A stretch of 64,000 nt of DNA. Origin: Primula veris (taxonomy: Eukaryota > Streptophyta > Magnoliopsida > Ericales > Primulaceae). The notes beneath the pieces were generated by a model. It saw only the letters and a program-made list of their open reading frames with translations. It did not search any database and was not told the origin of the DNA. The stretch lies in contig OY821745.1 in the NCBI GenBank assembly GCA_963682055.1, forward strand, positions 21,883,342-21,947,341. The letters are read 5' to 3'. Positions 40,884 to 53,431 of the stretch are shown in pieces. Made by a program: the position numbers and the translations under genes. Each line of letters opens with the position of its first letter. The stretch's first letter is position 1.

Positions 40884-43365
40884 ATGTCATCGCATACTGT
40901 TGTTTCATTTTACAATAAATGGGATCCCGAATCCCATTGGGATTACATAGATGAAATGCTTAATATTGAATGCCTTCGATCATGTTATCGTAGTAATGAA
41001 ATTTTCCTACAACTTATCTCTTTAGCTTTGTTATTGATCACGTAAAAAAAAAAAAAAAACTTTCTATTAAGAATGGTGATACCGACATGATAGATAATAT
41101 ATCACATTTTAAAATTAATATTTTTAATCCTTGTTTTAATCTTGTTTAAATTATCTTTCTACTTTTAATTTGGTCATCACTTTATCAAATAGTGAAGTAT
41201 TGATATAGACAAAATAAAGTTTCAGATTGTGAACAAGCATTGTCCAGTTTAAACGAACGAAAGATGATTCGCTTATCAACTGTATTCTATCTTCTTAATC
41301 AATGAACTAAATGAATGTTACTTCATTGCTTGCATGGGTTCATATGCCTGCTCAAGTTTTTGCAAAGAAGATTTACAATTCGGTCTTCATATATGTACTT
41401 TACAAGAAGTGATACTTCAAGTATTAATAGCCGGCCATTACAATTATGTCACTTAAATATTGTGTTTAATTATTAAGAGTAACTCTCCAACTTTTTCTCC
41501 ACCGGTCATTTTCGTTTCTTCATATTGATTTATATCATTTTATATATGATCGTGCATCTTTTCATGTAACTATTGTTTCATTTTGCGAAAAACAGGATCC
41601 TATTGGGATAATTACATGCATGAAATGCTTTTTTTAAGTTACCATGTTCTCATCAAAATGAAATTTATCCGCAACTCATCTCTTTATCTTTGTTCTTGAT
41701 CACGTAAAAAAATAATAAATTCTAATTTAGCAAGTACGAAAATAACCCTACTTTTAAATCTATCCATATTATATCTCCTCCATAAATATTGGGGTTTTCA
41801 AATTCGAACTAACTACTACTTTTTTTTTCAAAATACAATAATATTAAAAAAGTATAGAAAATAGAAAACATATAAAAAAGATAAAGACTTGTAAAGAAAA
41901 ATATAGAGAAAAAATTGAGATTTACAAAGAAAACATATAGAGAAAACATATAGTATCATAGAAAATCCAACAAACAAGTGAAAAACCAAGAACAATGATA
42001 AACGAACATCTTATAGCATAAATAGAAAAAATATTAGAGTATTTTAGAGCAACATATAGCATCATAAAAATTCAAACAAACAAATAAAAATCAAGAACAG
42101 TGATAAGGGATCATCGTATATCATCAATGGAAAAAATATTAGACCATTTTAAAGTAACATATAGCATAAGACGAGTAAAAAAACTCAATAATTTTTACCG
42201 AAAAATTAAATAAAAAACCAAATACCCAAAACACTAAAAATTAGAATAAAAATAAAACTTATGAATAAACATGGAGCAATACAAAGCATTAATCAAAGAG
42301 AATAGCATCATCGTATTATCACATAGCATCATTCATAATCAAACAAACAAATAAAAATTCAATATCATCGATGACAAAAATATAAACTAAAGTATCATCG
42401 TATATAATTAATGAAAAAGATAGAGAGTATCGTATAACATCGATTAAACAAAATAGAGCATCGTAGAGCAACAAATAGGATAAAACGAGTAAAACTCAAT
42501 AACTCTCATCAATAAAATAAATAAATAAAATAAAATTAAACACTGAACACACTAAAACAACAACCTAAATAGAATAAGTATGAACAACCATCAAGCAACA
42601 CATAACGTAAAGGAGAGAGAACATATAGTATCACGGAGAATCAAACAATCAAACAGTAGAAATACAAAATAGAGTAGAAATTGGTGAACGATAAACTATA
42701 TAAAAAAACAATAGTTAACTCCAAAATAACAATCCAAATGACAAAAAACCTAACAAAAAAAAATTGCTTGTCAAATCTTTTAGAGAAAACTTGTATATAA
42801 AAAGAACCTTTGTTTAAAACTTCCAAAAAAAAAAAACTTTTGTTTACCAACTGGGATTACTCGTTTGTATTTTTAAATAAGTAATTTTCTCCTTCCCTTT
42901 GTATATATGCAATTGATTTCTTTATATTGTTTATCACTGAGAGTTTGTAGAGATAAATATTGGAGATATGTCCCCAAGAAATTAGGAAGAAGTTAAGGAT
43001 TAAGGTAGTGGGTGAGATATGATTTAAGGGTATAATTGGCAATTTTAACCGTATATGTACTAGACATTAAATAACTTGTTCTCCCTCTTCTTTTCATAAT
43101 GAAATTTATCCGCAACTCATCTCTTTATCTTTGTTCTTGATCACGTAAAAAATAAGAAGGCCTTCTATTAACTAGAATATTAATGGTCATACCAACATAA
43201 TAGATAAATCTCTCATGTTAAAGTAATATTTTTTATCCTAGTTTAAATCTTGTATTAATATATGCTTTATTTGGGTTTGAATTATCTTTCTGGTTTAAAT
43301 TTGGACATCACTTTATCAAATAGTGAAGTATTGCTATAGATAATTGTAGGTTGCATGCAAAGTTT
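40884..43365. repeat. PR-1 3' UTR and downstream sequence repeated
   Basis: The sequence after the PR-1 stop (TTGTTTCATTTTRC..., GATCCY.ATTGGGATTACAT, ATGAAATGCTT, then ATGAAATTTTCCTACAACTTATCTCTTT with TTGATCACGT) recurs at 41567-41710 and, from ATGAAATTTATCCGCAACTC onward, at 43098-43150. Farther parts also recur: ATCACTTTATCAAATAGTGA at about 41175 and again near 43308. No PR-1 coding sequence accompanies the extra copies. The ~1.35 kb between the second and third copy is very AT-rich, with repeated ACATATAGCATCATA motifs, and non-coding. Confidence 0.8.
40914..40919 (+). terminator. Candidate polyadenylation signal of PR-1
   Basis: AATAAA about 30 bp after the PR-1 stop codon. The true cleavage site is not determined. 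Confidence 0.5.
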
Positions 43366-45119
43366 CAGAAATGCAACCATATGTTGTATCCCTATGTTGT
43401 CCAGTGAAATCATTTAGTTTGTACGAATGGAGTTAATGAATTGGATTCACCGTTTTGAGTTTTAAATTGACATATTTTTCAGAATCGGTTCTTCAACCCC
43501 TTTAAACTTTCAGTTTTAGTTACTGTGTATTCTAATTCTTATTGCGTTGTTGGCAATTTGCATGTTTTTGGGTTGTTTTGGGAATCATCTTTTAGAAGTT
43601 GATACTTAGGCTATCGACAAACCGATAAAATTGGTTGACTTTTAAGTTTTATGCAGTTTTAGGTTTTTATCATGATTGATATTTATTTTGGTTGGCCTTC
43701 GAAGTCTCTTATCACTTTCTTTTTGATGGGTTGATCAATCTTTTAGTGGTTTTCGAATGTAAAAATATCAGATACTAGTGCGGAAACTTACGATTGACAC
43801 CTTATCCAAGTTAATTTATGTAATTTAAGAGTTACACTAAAAGTTCATTGAAAATCTACTAATTTCAGCAGGCTTTTAGCTCACAAATCTTTGATTGACT
43901 GCAATTTCTGAGCGAGTTGATGGCCGCCCCAAAAGACCCAAACAATGGGTATACTTAATACTTATAAGTTATAAGTTACTAACATATTAACACAACTATA
44001 GGCTACAGTGAGTAATTAGTTTAGGTCTTGTTTTGCTGCAGTTTTTTTTTCCAGATTATAAGCAAGTGATGATTTGTCATGTTTTTAGCCTCGCTTATTT
44101 GCATTCAGCCCTTGAAAGGCAAAAACATAAGTGGACCTTCATTAAGACTTGTTTAGCTGCAGTTTTTAATCAAAAAATTGTTTTGTGAGGTTTCAAAAAA
44201 AAAAATTGTGCGTAAAAATTCCAACTTTTTTAAGGAAAAAAGTATAAAACAGAGAATCTTAGTCTTTTTTAAGCGGTTTGGTCAAATGCAATCCACTTCT
44301 GAAAATAAAGCACTTAAACGAATTATTCCGGTCATTTAGTTGTATATTTTATTTCGTATTGATTATTGTTCTTATTAAACTGACAGGAATTAGATTCTGT
44401 AATGGCCGGGGTCAAATTGATGTAATAGAAAGATTTTAAGAGAAATACATTACAGAAGTGTATGCCGCTAGGAGATGGATTTTGGGTAATGCACGTATAT
44501 ATAAATCAATACTACATCGACAACCTCTATCGATCCGTCGAGGAAATATTCGTCCAGTGGATCAAGCTATTAAGAAGCATGTGTTTTGGCGTACCATTAA
44601 TGTAAGTGAAAAGCTATATGATATAAGGACTATTCTAGGTTCTATGCATATTAGTTTTTGAAAGATCTATATTTATGTCATATTTAGTTAGATTTTATTT
44701 ACATTATACTAACTTGTTTTATTTTTTGTCCTTTTTCCTGCAGATCAAAAGAAAGAAAAGCGAGTGAAGGTTGCTTTTGACTCTCCGAGACGATTTATTA
44801 TGTGTTCATTACTTTATGGAAATATTGTGTAGTTTGAAATGTACAGATGTACATATATGTGTTTTTCTCCTTTTTAGATGTACATAAATTATGTCAAACG
44901 ATACATATTGGGATTTCACACGCTTATATTATTTAGTGATTGTTTTGATATTTTGATTAATTCAGTTGATAGAGCTTTTGTATATAAATATCCTACTTTT
45001 TATTCTTATGATGATTAGCTATTTTTTTTATTAATATGCAAATTGTATGAAGTTTTATTTTCCTGTGTTGTACAAAAATGTTCTTGTATCATGGTGTATT
45101 TCACTTCGATTACGTTAAT
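43366..45119. other. Sequence left of a CACTA end, no gene recognised
   Basis: No family could be assigned. A 67-codon frame at 44458-44661 (ARRWILGNARIYKSILH...) followed by an acceptor-like TTCCTGCAG at 44736-44744 might be remnants of CACTA-carried exons, but I do not recognise them. The rest is AT-rich. Confidence 0.4.
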
Positions 45120-45426
45120 ACTTGTCTAAATAAAGGCCTTAAAATGTCATTTAAGACGGTTAATAGGTATCTTTTAAGGCGTTTCTAGTTCAAATTATTC
45201 AAAAAGATTGGTCCTTTTTGAGGCGGTCATAAATGGCCTTAAATATGATCAAAACCGCCTTAGACCTTTTGAGGCGATTCATAACCGCCTTAAACCCTTT
45301 TGCAACCCTTACAAATAAGACCCTTTTACTTTTATTACGAAAGCCGCCTTAAATAGTATTAGAGGCGGTTTCACTATTTTTCTATGCGGCTTTAAACCGC
45401 CTCAAAAGACAATGTTTGGCGTAGTG
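45120..45426. mobile_element. One terminus of a CACTA (En/Spm) transposon
   Basis: The sequence ends TTTGGCGTAGTG at 45426; its complement CACTACGCCAAA is a classic CACTA terminus. The preceding 300 bp hold many subterminal motifs GAGGCGGT/ACCGCCTYA in both orientations (for example GCCTTAAA, TTTTGAGGCG), as expected for a CACTA transposase-binding region. No matching CACTACGCC end was found to the left in this window, so the element is truncated or rearranged. Confidence 0.8.
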
Positions 45427-47788
45427 AGAAGAAGTTACAAATTTTAAGTCAACTAGATAAGAGAATTTATGACAATAATATTAACACATATATAGCAAAT
45501 GTGTTTCAAACGGCCATACATCTCCGAATTGAAGTTTGCCTACTTTGTTCACATGGGGTCAATGCATGTATAAAATAAGTAGTTGGCCAAACGTTTTCAG
45601 TAGCACAACTCACGGGAAGAAATACAAGTGTGGGAGAAAAATAGAGAGTTATAATTTTCTTTTATAATCTACGCAGTTTAGCAAATCTTATGAGAAAATT
45701 GAGTGCAATTTTTTTGGTTGTATTTGTGAATTGTGAGTGTTGTAAATATTTGTAACATTTTTCTCTATAATAAAAATCTGCAGCAAGCGTTTGACGTATG
45801 CAATTTTGGCCGAACCACGTTATATCGTGTGTCATTTATTTATCGCTCTATGTTTAGCATTTTCTTGAACCTAATTATAAGGAAAACCATAAGTTTTTTT
45901 TTCTAATAACCGGTATCAGAGCTCTGGTTCCAAATGATGTATTTTTCTTGAGGTGACTATTCACATGAATAGTGTTTTTCGGTCAGTTATCGAAAAGGTG
46001 TAAAAATTCATAAACGATACGAGTGGGAGTGATGACTGCAGATGAAGGAAAAAACGAGAATCGAAACGTTCGACGGTGCAGACTTTGGTTCCTAGAAAAT
46101 GCATATCGTAGATTATTTGTACCAAAAAAAAAAAATACATCCGGCTCTCTCGGGCAAAAGGATAGAGGACATGAAAGAAAAAAGTGGACACTTCTTGATA
46201 GATAAGTTGTCGGTATTATCGGGTTTTCGTTGTCTTGTAATGTTACTTTTAACATAGCAAAGGAAAGGACCACGATTGGTCTTATAACATCTCTATCGAG
46301 TATGTATGGGAAGTTATCATACTCAAACACGGTTCACTTGATAGGATAGTTATTCAGTTTGTGAATGGTAAAAGGTGCGTCAGGGGCTCAACATATAAAT
46401 GAACTTAACATGATTACCACTAAGTTGAGTTTGGTGGAGCTCAATTTTGATGGTAAAGTTCGAGCATTAGTTCTTACCAGATAGTTGGAACGCTACGATT
46501 ACAACGGTCAGTAGTTTTTCAGGAACAACAAATTAAAGTTCGATGATATTCAGGATCTCGTACTGAGTGAAGAAATTCATAGAAGGGAATTGAGGAAATC
46601 ATCATTTCCCTCCACTTTGTATGCATAGTCTAGTGGAAGACTCGGGTAGAAATTAAAGCAGAAAATCCAAGTGGAAGGTTATAACTGCTACAAATGTGGC
46701 AAAAAATTTCACACGAATAAAGATTGTCAAGCACCAAAGAAAAGCTCGGGTGCACATGAATCAGCCAACGTGATCGATTATGAATGTGATGCTTTGATTG
46801 TAAGCGTCACAAGGCCTACAGAATCATGGATCCTGAATTCAAGGGCATCTTCCATTCGAGTTCATGCAAAGAAACCTTGAAAAATTATGTTAACGGTGAT
46901 TTCAGAAAGATTCATTTGGGTGATGATGAAGTCTTAAAGATCATGAGAAATGAGACATTCGAGTTAAAGTTTGAAATATGAGGAATTGATCTTGTTGGGA
47001 TAGCTTGATAAAGAAGGTTATTGTACTATCTTTTCTGATTGTGAATGGAAGACCAAAGGAGCAATAATAATTGTTTGTGGTAAAAGGACCGCTAATCTTT
47101 ATGTTAACTCGATGCACGAGATAATGTGTGAAAGTAAAAGTCTGGTGGATATATTAATCAGCATGGTAACTGATGATGAACCGAATCTATGTTCAACTGA
47201 AGTTGGTATCAAGGAATGAGTAGATTAAGGAAAAGTTGTTGCATTGATCTGGTGTGGAGACGAGATTGGTATCACATCTCCATGTGCGAGATTGTTAGAA
47301 TAGATGGTGGTGTGTAAAAGAAGAAGTGACAAATTCTAAGTCAATTGGACAAGAGAATTTATGGCAATAGTATTAACACATGGCAAATGTGTTTCACCGG
47401 CCATACTTGTCCAAATTGAAGTTTGCATACTTTGTTCACATGTGGCCAATGCATCGATCTATAAAAGAAGGAGTTGGCTAAACGTTTTCAGCACCACAAC
47501 CCACAGAGAGAAATACAAGAGTGATAGAGAAAAATAGAGAGTTATATTTTTCTTTTAGAAGCTATGCAGTTTAGCAAAGATTGTGATAATATTTAGCGTA
47601 TTTTTGTTGAGTTGTATTTGTGAGTTGTGAGTGTGTAATATTTTTTCCTATAGCAAGGATTTGCAGCATCTGGTGTACATAGACAATTTTGGCCAAATCA
47701 CCCTCTATCATGGGTCGTTTATTTATCACTCTATTCCAACATTTTCTTAAATCTTATAAAAAGGAAAACCCGTCGTGCTTTCCTAACA
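45427..47788 (+). mobile_element. Internally deleted Ty1/copia element
   Basis: The 3' LTR is 47293-47788 (TGTTAGAATAG...TTCCTAACA, 496 bp). The 5' LTR (45427 to about 45908) matches it from its 26th base on, so the first ~25 bases are missing where the CACTA end abuts. A primer-binding site CGGTATCAGAGC (initiator Met tRNA type) lies at 45911-45922. Inside are broken gag, a zinc knuckle and the start of protease and pre-integrase; integrase, RT and RNase H are absent. Confidence 0.85.
46030..46880 (+). pseudogene. copia gag relic with zinc knuckle
   Basis: The start region reads as a worn gag (RIETFDGADFGS in one frame, then KMHIVDYLYQKK), followed by AKERTTIGLITSLSSMYGK and later pieces, with frames changing several times. 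The frame 46671-46880 holds CYKCGKKFHTNKDC, a CX2CX4HX4C zinc knuckle, and ESWILNSRASS, where the protease DSG motif has become NSR. It matches the relic at 16211-16830. Confidence 0.75.
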
Positions 47789-48944
47789 CTACTACCTTCA
47801 CATTGTAAACCAACCAAGTTATACAAATTATAGGAAGCGGAGTAAAATCGACATGATTGGTTAACCTTTTATCAATTTTTCTTTAAGTAAAAATGGGTGT
47901 TTAGTTAAAAGCAAAGAAATTGAAATTTTATAAGGAAATGCAATTGAAATTCCATACCTTTTATAGTAAATATATGGTTTTGATTTTGACACTGCATACA
48001 TTATAATTTTTGATAAATTAGCAGTGTTTTTAAAATAAAAAAAAAAGTTAGCAGTCTAATCTACCAATTTTTAGTGTAACTTGATTATGAAAGCTATATA
48101 CACTAAACGATTTTGTCAACGAATGATGTTTAAAAGTATGATTTTTAATGTTAAACACTCAAATAATTTAAGTATTACGTGGAAGCATACTTTTCTAACA
48201 CCAAAAAAGCATTTCACTTATACATATAATATACAGCCAAACGGGTTGAGTTATTATCCCCTGTTGGACTTGCATTATCTTAGATGGAGTATGGAATACA
48301 TGGCCTGAGCCTAGCTATAACCAATTGTGCAACTTAAGATAAGAGATGACGGACAAAACTGAAAGTTATTATTAAAGAAACTCATGCAGTCAGATTTGGA
48401 GACAAAATGGCCAGAAAGATGTAACTGCTGGCAAAATAAGCAAGGGTTGGAGCTTATTAAGTGCAAATGGGTGTTGCCGCAACCTCACACGCACTTTACA
48501 AAAAGGCTATTTTACTATAACGAAATTCCAGAAGATATACGTAAAAATAAAATAAAAAATGTATCGCAACCCCGTAAATAAAAACTTTACTAGTGCCTTT
48601 TTGCTTAAAAAAAGTTAAGTTTGTCAGCTTCTTACTCTTTAAAGTCTCAAAAAGAAGGAAGATAGGAATGTGATGATTTTTTAAGTTTTTTCAATTAAAA
48701 TATAATATGTTTGTATATTTATAAGTCAATTATAAGCTAAAATATGTAAAAATTGACTTATCAATGAAATAAGTTAGAATTCACGTATAAGCAAAAAATG
48801 CTAGCAAAATAGCTAAAAGTGATGTCAAGCGCTACACTTACTCCGTGTAAAGCTATTTTTTTTGCTATTGTTTTACTTAGCAGCTTCTTGACCAAAGTTT
48901 GATGAGCGATGACAAACAACACCCTGAGTAACCCATAATAACTA
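47789..48944. other. AT-rich sequence, no gene recognised
   Basis: Short frames (48081-48308, 48384-48581) show no family resemblance. No repeat structure stands out. Confidence 0.5.
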
Positions 48945-49685
48945 CAGTAAAACCTTTATAAATTAATAATGTCGGCACCATGAATTTTTATTAATTTAGA
49001 AAGTTATTAATTAACTTATAAATTAATAAGTATTATTTTAGAAAGCCTTTTATCGATTCAAATAAATATACTCGTTCATAACATAAATTAACTAATTATA
49101 AATTACTAAGAATGGTCGTTAAACTTGTTAGTAATTAAAACCAAATACACTATTTCAATTACTAATATAAATATAAATTTTCAATTACTAATATAACTAT
49201 AAATTTTGTTACATTTTAAATCGTATACCAAACTAAGAATATATATTTATTAGAAACATTTAATACGTCTGATCAATTTCATATACATTGAACATCACTA
49301 AATAAAGTAATACAACTCATTGTTTAATCGCGTATAAAACTTCATAATTTTTTTATATAGTCCGCAAACATAACATAAGAGGTTTTAGAAGCAATAAGAA
49401 AAGTTAGAGATAAGATTGAATTAAATTTAAATTTTAATAAAAATAAAATGACTATAGAATCAAATTTCAGTAAATCGTTCTAGTACTAATTATCATTTTA
49501 AAGAATTATTAATTTATGATTTTGTTGAGACCAAATATTTATATAATGATCTTTCAAAAAATTATTATCTTATTAATTTATCGAAATTGATAATTTTTTA
49601 CACTGACCCAAGTCGGTATTGGAGAAAAATATTATTTTACAAAGTTTATTAATTTATCGAGTATTATTTTATAAAGGTTCTACTG
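48945..49685. mobile_element. Non-autonomous pogo-like (Tc1/mariner) element, 741 bp
   Basis: CAGTAAAACCTTTATAAATT at 48945 and TTTATAAAGGTTCTACTG ending 49685 are inverted repeats with few mismatches. TA flanks both sides (48943-48944 and 49686-49687), the Tc1/mariner target. A short relic of the transposase tail can be read near 49380-49460. It is the cleaner relative of 13486-15217. Confidence 0.88.
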
Positions 49686-49750
49686 TATTATTAACTCCAC
49701 CCTGAAAATAATAGGGCTACTATGGTAATTCTATCGGAACATATGAGTAT

Positions 49751-50150
49751 GTTACCAAGCACGGGATTTTTAAAGTTTAATACCATGTACAATACACCTT
49801 TATCGATTTAGTCTACTATGAAAAATCGAATGTAATACTTTCTACTACCAAAATCACTCAATTTATTACCATATCTATCAACTATTTAACTAATTTTGAT
49901 AGTTGGAGTTACTAAATTGAAAAAAATATATCGTAAATGGTACTAAAATGCTAAAATCCTGCTGATGTGGCGGTGATGACATCATAGTCACGTCATCTTT
50001 CGTTGATCAATTGAAGAATATGGTAGTAAATTGAATGGTTTTGATACTTGAGGGTACTATTTAAATTGGATTGTTACTAGTATAAGATACTAAATTGAAA
50101 AAGTGTATTGCACAAGGTATAAAGTGTGTTTAAATCCCTTACCATGTAGG
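49751..50150. mobile_element. Fold-back MITE next to the copia LTR
   Basis: The left arm (ACGGGATTTTTAAAGTTTAA, ACCATGTACAATACACCTTT) pairs with the right arm (AAGTGTATTGCACAAGGTAT, TTAAATCCCTTACCATG). The centre has GATGTGGCGGTGATGACATC. Boundaries are approximate; no target duplication was fixed. Confidence 0.7.
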
Positions 50151-50179
50151 AACAGCAGTTCAAGAAAAAAAAATGATCA

Positions 50180-50356
50180 TGTTGTAAGATAATTGGACTA
50201 TTGGGCTTATACTTTATTGGCCCATATAGGTCTTGTAACCCTACCCCTCTATCTATATAAAGAGGGCTAGGGGTCTTGTATTTGATCATCCATTCATATT
50301 CCTTCATTAATAAAGATCATACTGTTCTCCCCTCTCTCTAATTCTGTCTCCCTATA
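50180..50356 (+). repeat. 5' LTR (recognisable part) of the plus-strand copia element
   Basis: Contains a TATA box (TATATAA, 50254-50260) before AGAGGGCTAG and an AATAAAG polyadenylation-like signal near 50311. It matches 56918-57094. The true end may lie beyond 50356. Confidence 0.85.
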
Positions 50357-50815
50357 ACCGACCATATACTGACCATATTAACAGTATTGATTCTGGAATT
50401 GTAAATTGATAACAATACATATTGTAAATTGATAACAGTAGCATTAATGAGTTGTGTACTTATTACATGTATAACCGAATTGTAAATCAAAAATCATGTA
50501 ATTGTAAAACATGTATTAATCTGTCGGATTAAATCTGCAACAAACTGAAACGTATGTACTGAATTGTAATTCTCTGAAAGCTGTAAAATTACTCAAGGAC
50601 TAAACTGAAACTTGTCTGAAATTCTGGACTGTATATGTAATAATGCTGTAAATAGATATATAGTTTGCTGAAATTACACGCATGGTCCTGTAGTATAATA
50701 CTTATACGAAAACAGTACATATGGTTGATAAAGATACAATATTTGGTAAATATACACACACATGCATATAATTTTTTTTATTAAAAGGCAAACGAATAAA
50801 AAAAAAAAAGGCATG

Positions 50816-50971
50816 TAAATTGATTTGACTTGATATGTTAGAATTTTCATGGATTGATTGATGACCTTAAATTGATTTGATTTGATATGTTATAATCTTC
50901 ATGGATTGAATAATAATCTTAAATTGATTTGATTTGATATGTTAGAATCTTTATGGATTGATTGATAATCT
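50816..50971. repeat. Three tandem copies of a 52-bp unit in the copia leader
   Basis: TAAATTGATTTGAYTTGATA, then TGTTAGAATCTTCATGGATT, occurs at 50816, 50868 and 50920 with small differences. It lies in the untranslated leader between the 5' LTR and gag. The rest of the leader (50357-51539) is non-coding. Confidence 0.9.
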
Positions 50972-51539
50972 TATATTGATAACACCAAATCTACTTCATG
51001 ATTAGATAGATTCTAAAATATATTTACTGCATGTTTATATATGTGTGCTTAATCTAAATAGATATTCTCTATCATGTTTAATATTATTGCCATATATAAA
51101 ATGCGAAAATCGTATATATTCACATTTAAGTTGGAAAAATTATGAATCTTCCCCAAATAGGCTCACCTATTTGGATACGATGTCTAGGAAAGATAAAGGC
51201 GGAAGTCGTTCTCCTAATGAGTTCGGTTTTTAAGAGGCATTCGTGCCCACCCCCCTCACCGTCTTTCCTGGTCGTGTTCAAATAGAGCTACCGAAAGGGG
51301 TTGAGTAAATAATAATTTCCCCGAATGTGTCTATATAGATATGTATTCGCCGAATTGGTGTCTCAGGATTGACCTGTCGTTCGATCAAAGAGAACCTCTT
51401 CACTTAAAAGCAAAACTTGTTTTTCGAACCTGTCGTTTCGAAATAAAGTTTGTGCTTATACAAACCATAAACATATAAACCCGTTGTTTTATATGATGAC
51501 TAATCCAGTCTTTATTTTCTTTTCTCCTGTTGTAGAAAA

Positions 51540-52536
51540 ATGTCAATCAAGCTTGACTTTCCAATTTTGGATGCTGCCGGCAAGAACTACTTGGATTGGA
51601 GTCAGGATATCCAAAAACCATTTAGATGCCCAAGGCTTTTTGGATGTCATATATGATGAGGAGGAGCGTGAAATGGAAGTAACGCGTGAAATGAGTGCTC
51701 GGGCGATGATTCTGTTTCGCCGCCACTTATCAAACGCCATGAAATCTGAGTTCATAGCGACCACCTCACCAAAGGCATTATGGGACTCTCTGAAAGAGCG
51801 TTTCGACCACCAAAAGACCATTTGGCTTCCTGAAGCCCGCCGTGATTGGCTGAATCTGCGATTTCAGGACTTTGAAAGCGTTGAAAAATATAACGCTGAA
51901 GTATGCAGAATTCGTGCTACTCTCCAATACTGTGGTGAAACGCTCACCGACAGTGATTTATTGGAGAAAACGTACACCACATTTCCTAGTTCTGACATCT
52001 TGCTCCAAAAGCAATATCGTCAGTCTAAATTCACCAAATTTCCCGAGCTTATCACCCAGTTGTTATTGGACGAGAAGAATAGTCTCATTTTAATGATGAA
52101 CAGTAATTCTCGTCCTGCTGGTTCAAAGGCAATTCCAATGCCTGATGCTAATGCTGTTCGTGGACCTCGTCCACGATATGGGAAACGAGAAAAGGTCCAG
52201 TCGTCCCGTCAGCCAAGGAACGGGGATGAGCGTAATGCTCGTCCAGCCAAGCGAGGTTTGGACAATCATCCGAACCGAGTACCTGTGGCTCCTCCTAGGC
52301 AGTCTCGTGGTGGTAGGAACAATCGGGCCAGTCGTCCCAAAGCAAGAGATCCGGCCGCTATGCCAACTCTGTGCTATAAATGTGGTGGAAATGGTCATAT
52401 GCAAAGGACTTGTAGGGCAACTCCCCAAGAAGTCGAAAACTACCACAAGGGTAGAAGGGTCGAAACCAACATGATTGAAGCTAGTGCAAAAGAAACCCTT
52501 GAGATCCTTGACTTTGAGGCTCACATGGAAGAATAA
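51540..52536 (+). pseudogene. copia gag with zinc knuckle (frameshifted)
   Basis: The likely start is ATG at 51540 (MSIKLDFPILDAAGKNYLDW), right after an acceptor-like TCCTGTTGTAG. A frameshift near 51612 moves homology to the frame NHLDAQGFLDVIYDEEERE, then AKRGLDNHP and the zinc knuckle CYKCGGNGHMQRTC near 52370. It ends at 52536. The 51484 upstream ATG lies in the wrong frame for the true start. Confidence 0.85.
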
Positions 52537-52765
52537 AGCTTTTTTTCTTCGTTTCTTTTAATAATTGAGCTGTTTTGCTCCTGGATTATGTTATTTCAAT
52601 TCCATTTCGGATTATGTTTTTTCCTTTGGATATTGTTTATTTCTTTTGGATTATGGTTTGTTTTATGGATAATGTTTTGAACATTTCTCGTATAATTTAA
52701 AGTTATTTCATTGAGCAAATTCCTTTTATTCGTGTGACCGACTTTAAATTATTTTACTTTTAGGC

Positions 52766-53428
52766 ATGTATTGTGGGGCAGTTGATTGTCTGGTTGATAG
52801 TGGCACTACACATACTATCTTAAAAGATAAATCGTTTTTTATCAACTTTACGCCTAAAGTAACCTCAGTGACAACAATTTCGGGCCCGTCGACCCTTGTT
52901 GAAGGCTTTGGTAAAGCTAAATTCACGTTGTCAAATGGTACTCCTGTTGAAGTATCTGAGGCCTTATATTCTCTGAGGTCCAGTCGTACCTTGTTGAGCT
53001 TTAAGGATATCCGAGAAAATAAGTTTCATCTTGAAACTGCTCGTGAAAATGGTATTGAATACCTTCACATTACCTCCACTCAATACGACCAAAAGCGTAT
53101 TCTGGAGAAGTTGAGATGTCTTTCAAGTGGTTTGTATGTTACTACAATCCAAAACTTTGAAAGCAATCTAATCATTTGGCGGGCACCGATTGATGAGAGC
53201 ACTTTTATGCTATGGCATGACCGGCTGGGACACCCGGGTCAAAATACGATGCTTCGAACGATGAACGCATCTCATGGGCATCCTCTTGGAGGAAAGAATT
53301 TCGTGATTAATCCGAAAAGCCTATGCCAAGCATGCTCGATTGGAAAGACTAATCTCAAACCAATTCGTGTGAAACCTACGAAATTGGTTTCCCAATTCCT
53401 TGAAAGAATTCAAGGAGATATTTGTTGA
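52766..53428 (+). pseudogene. copia protease and pre-integrase
   Basis: Protease active site DCLVDSGTTHTIL, then the H-H-C-C pre-integrase motif MLWHDRLGHPGQNTM and LCQACSIGKTN. It ends in TGA at 53426-53428, in the middle of QGDICGPIQ, where homology continues, so a stop has been created. A 230-bp AT-rich gap separates it from gag. Confidence 0.85.
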
Positions 53429-53431
53429 CCT

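Noticed and set aside
44458..44661. 67-codon frame ARRWILGNARIYK...
   Set aside because: No family recognised and no supporting splice structure; kept only as a remark in the region entry.
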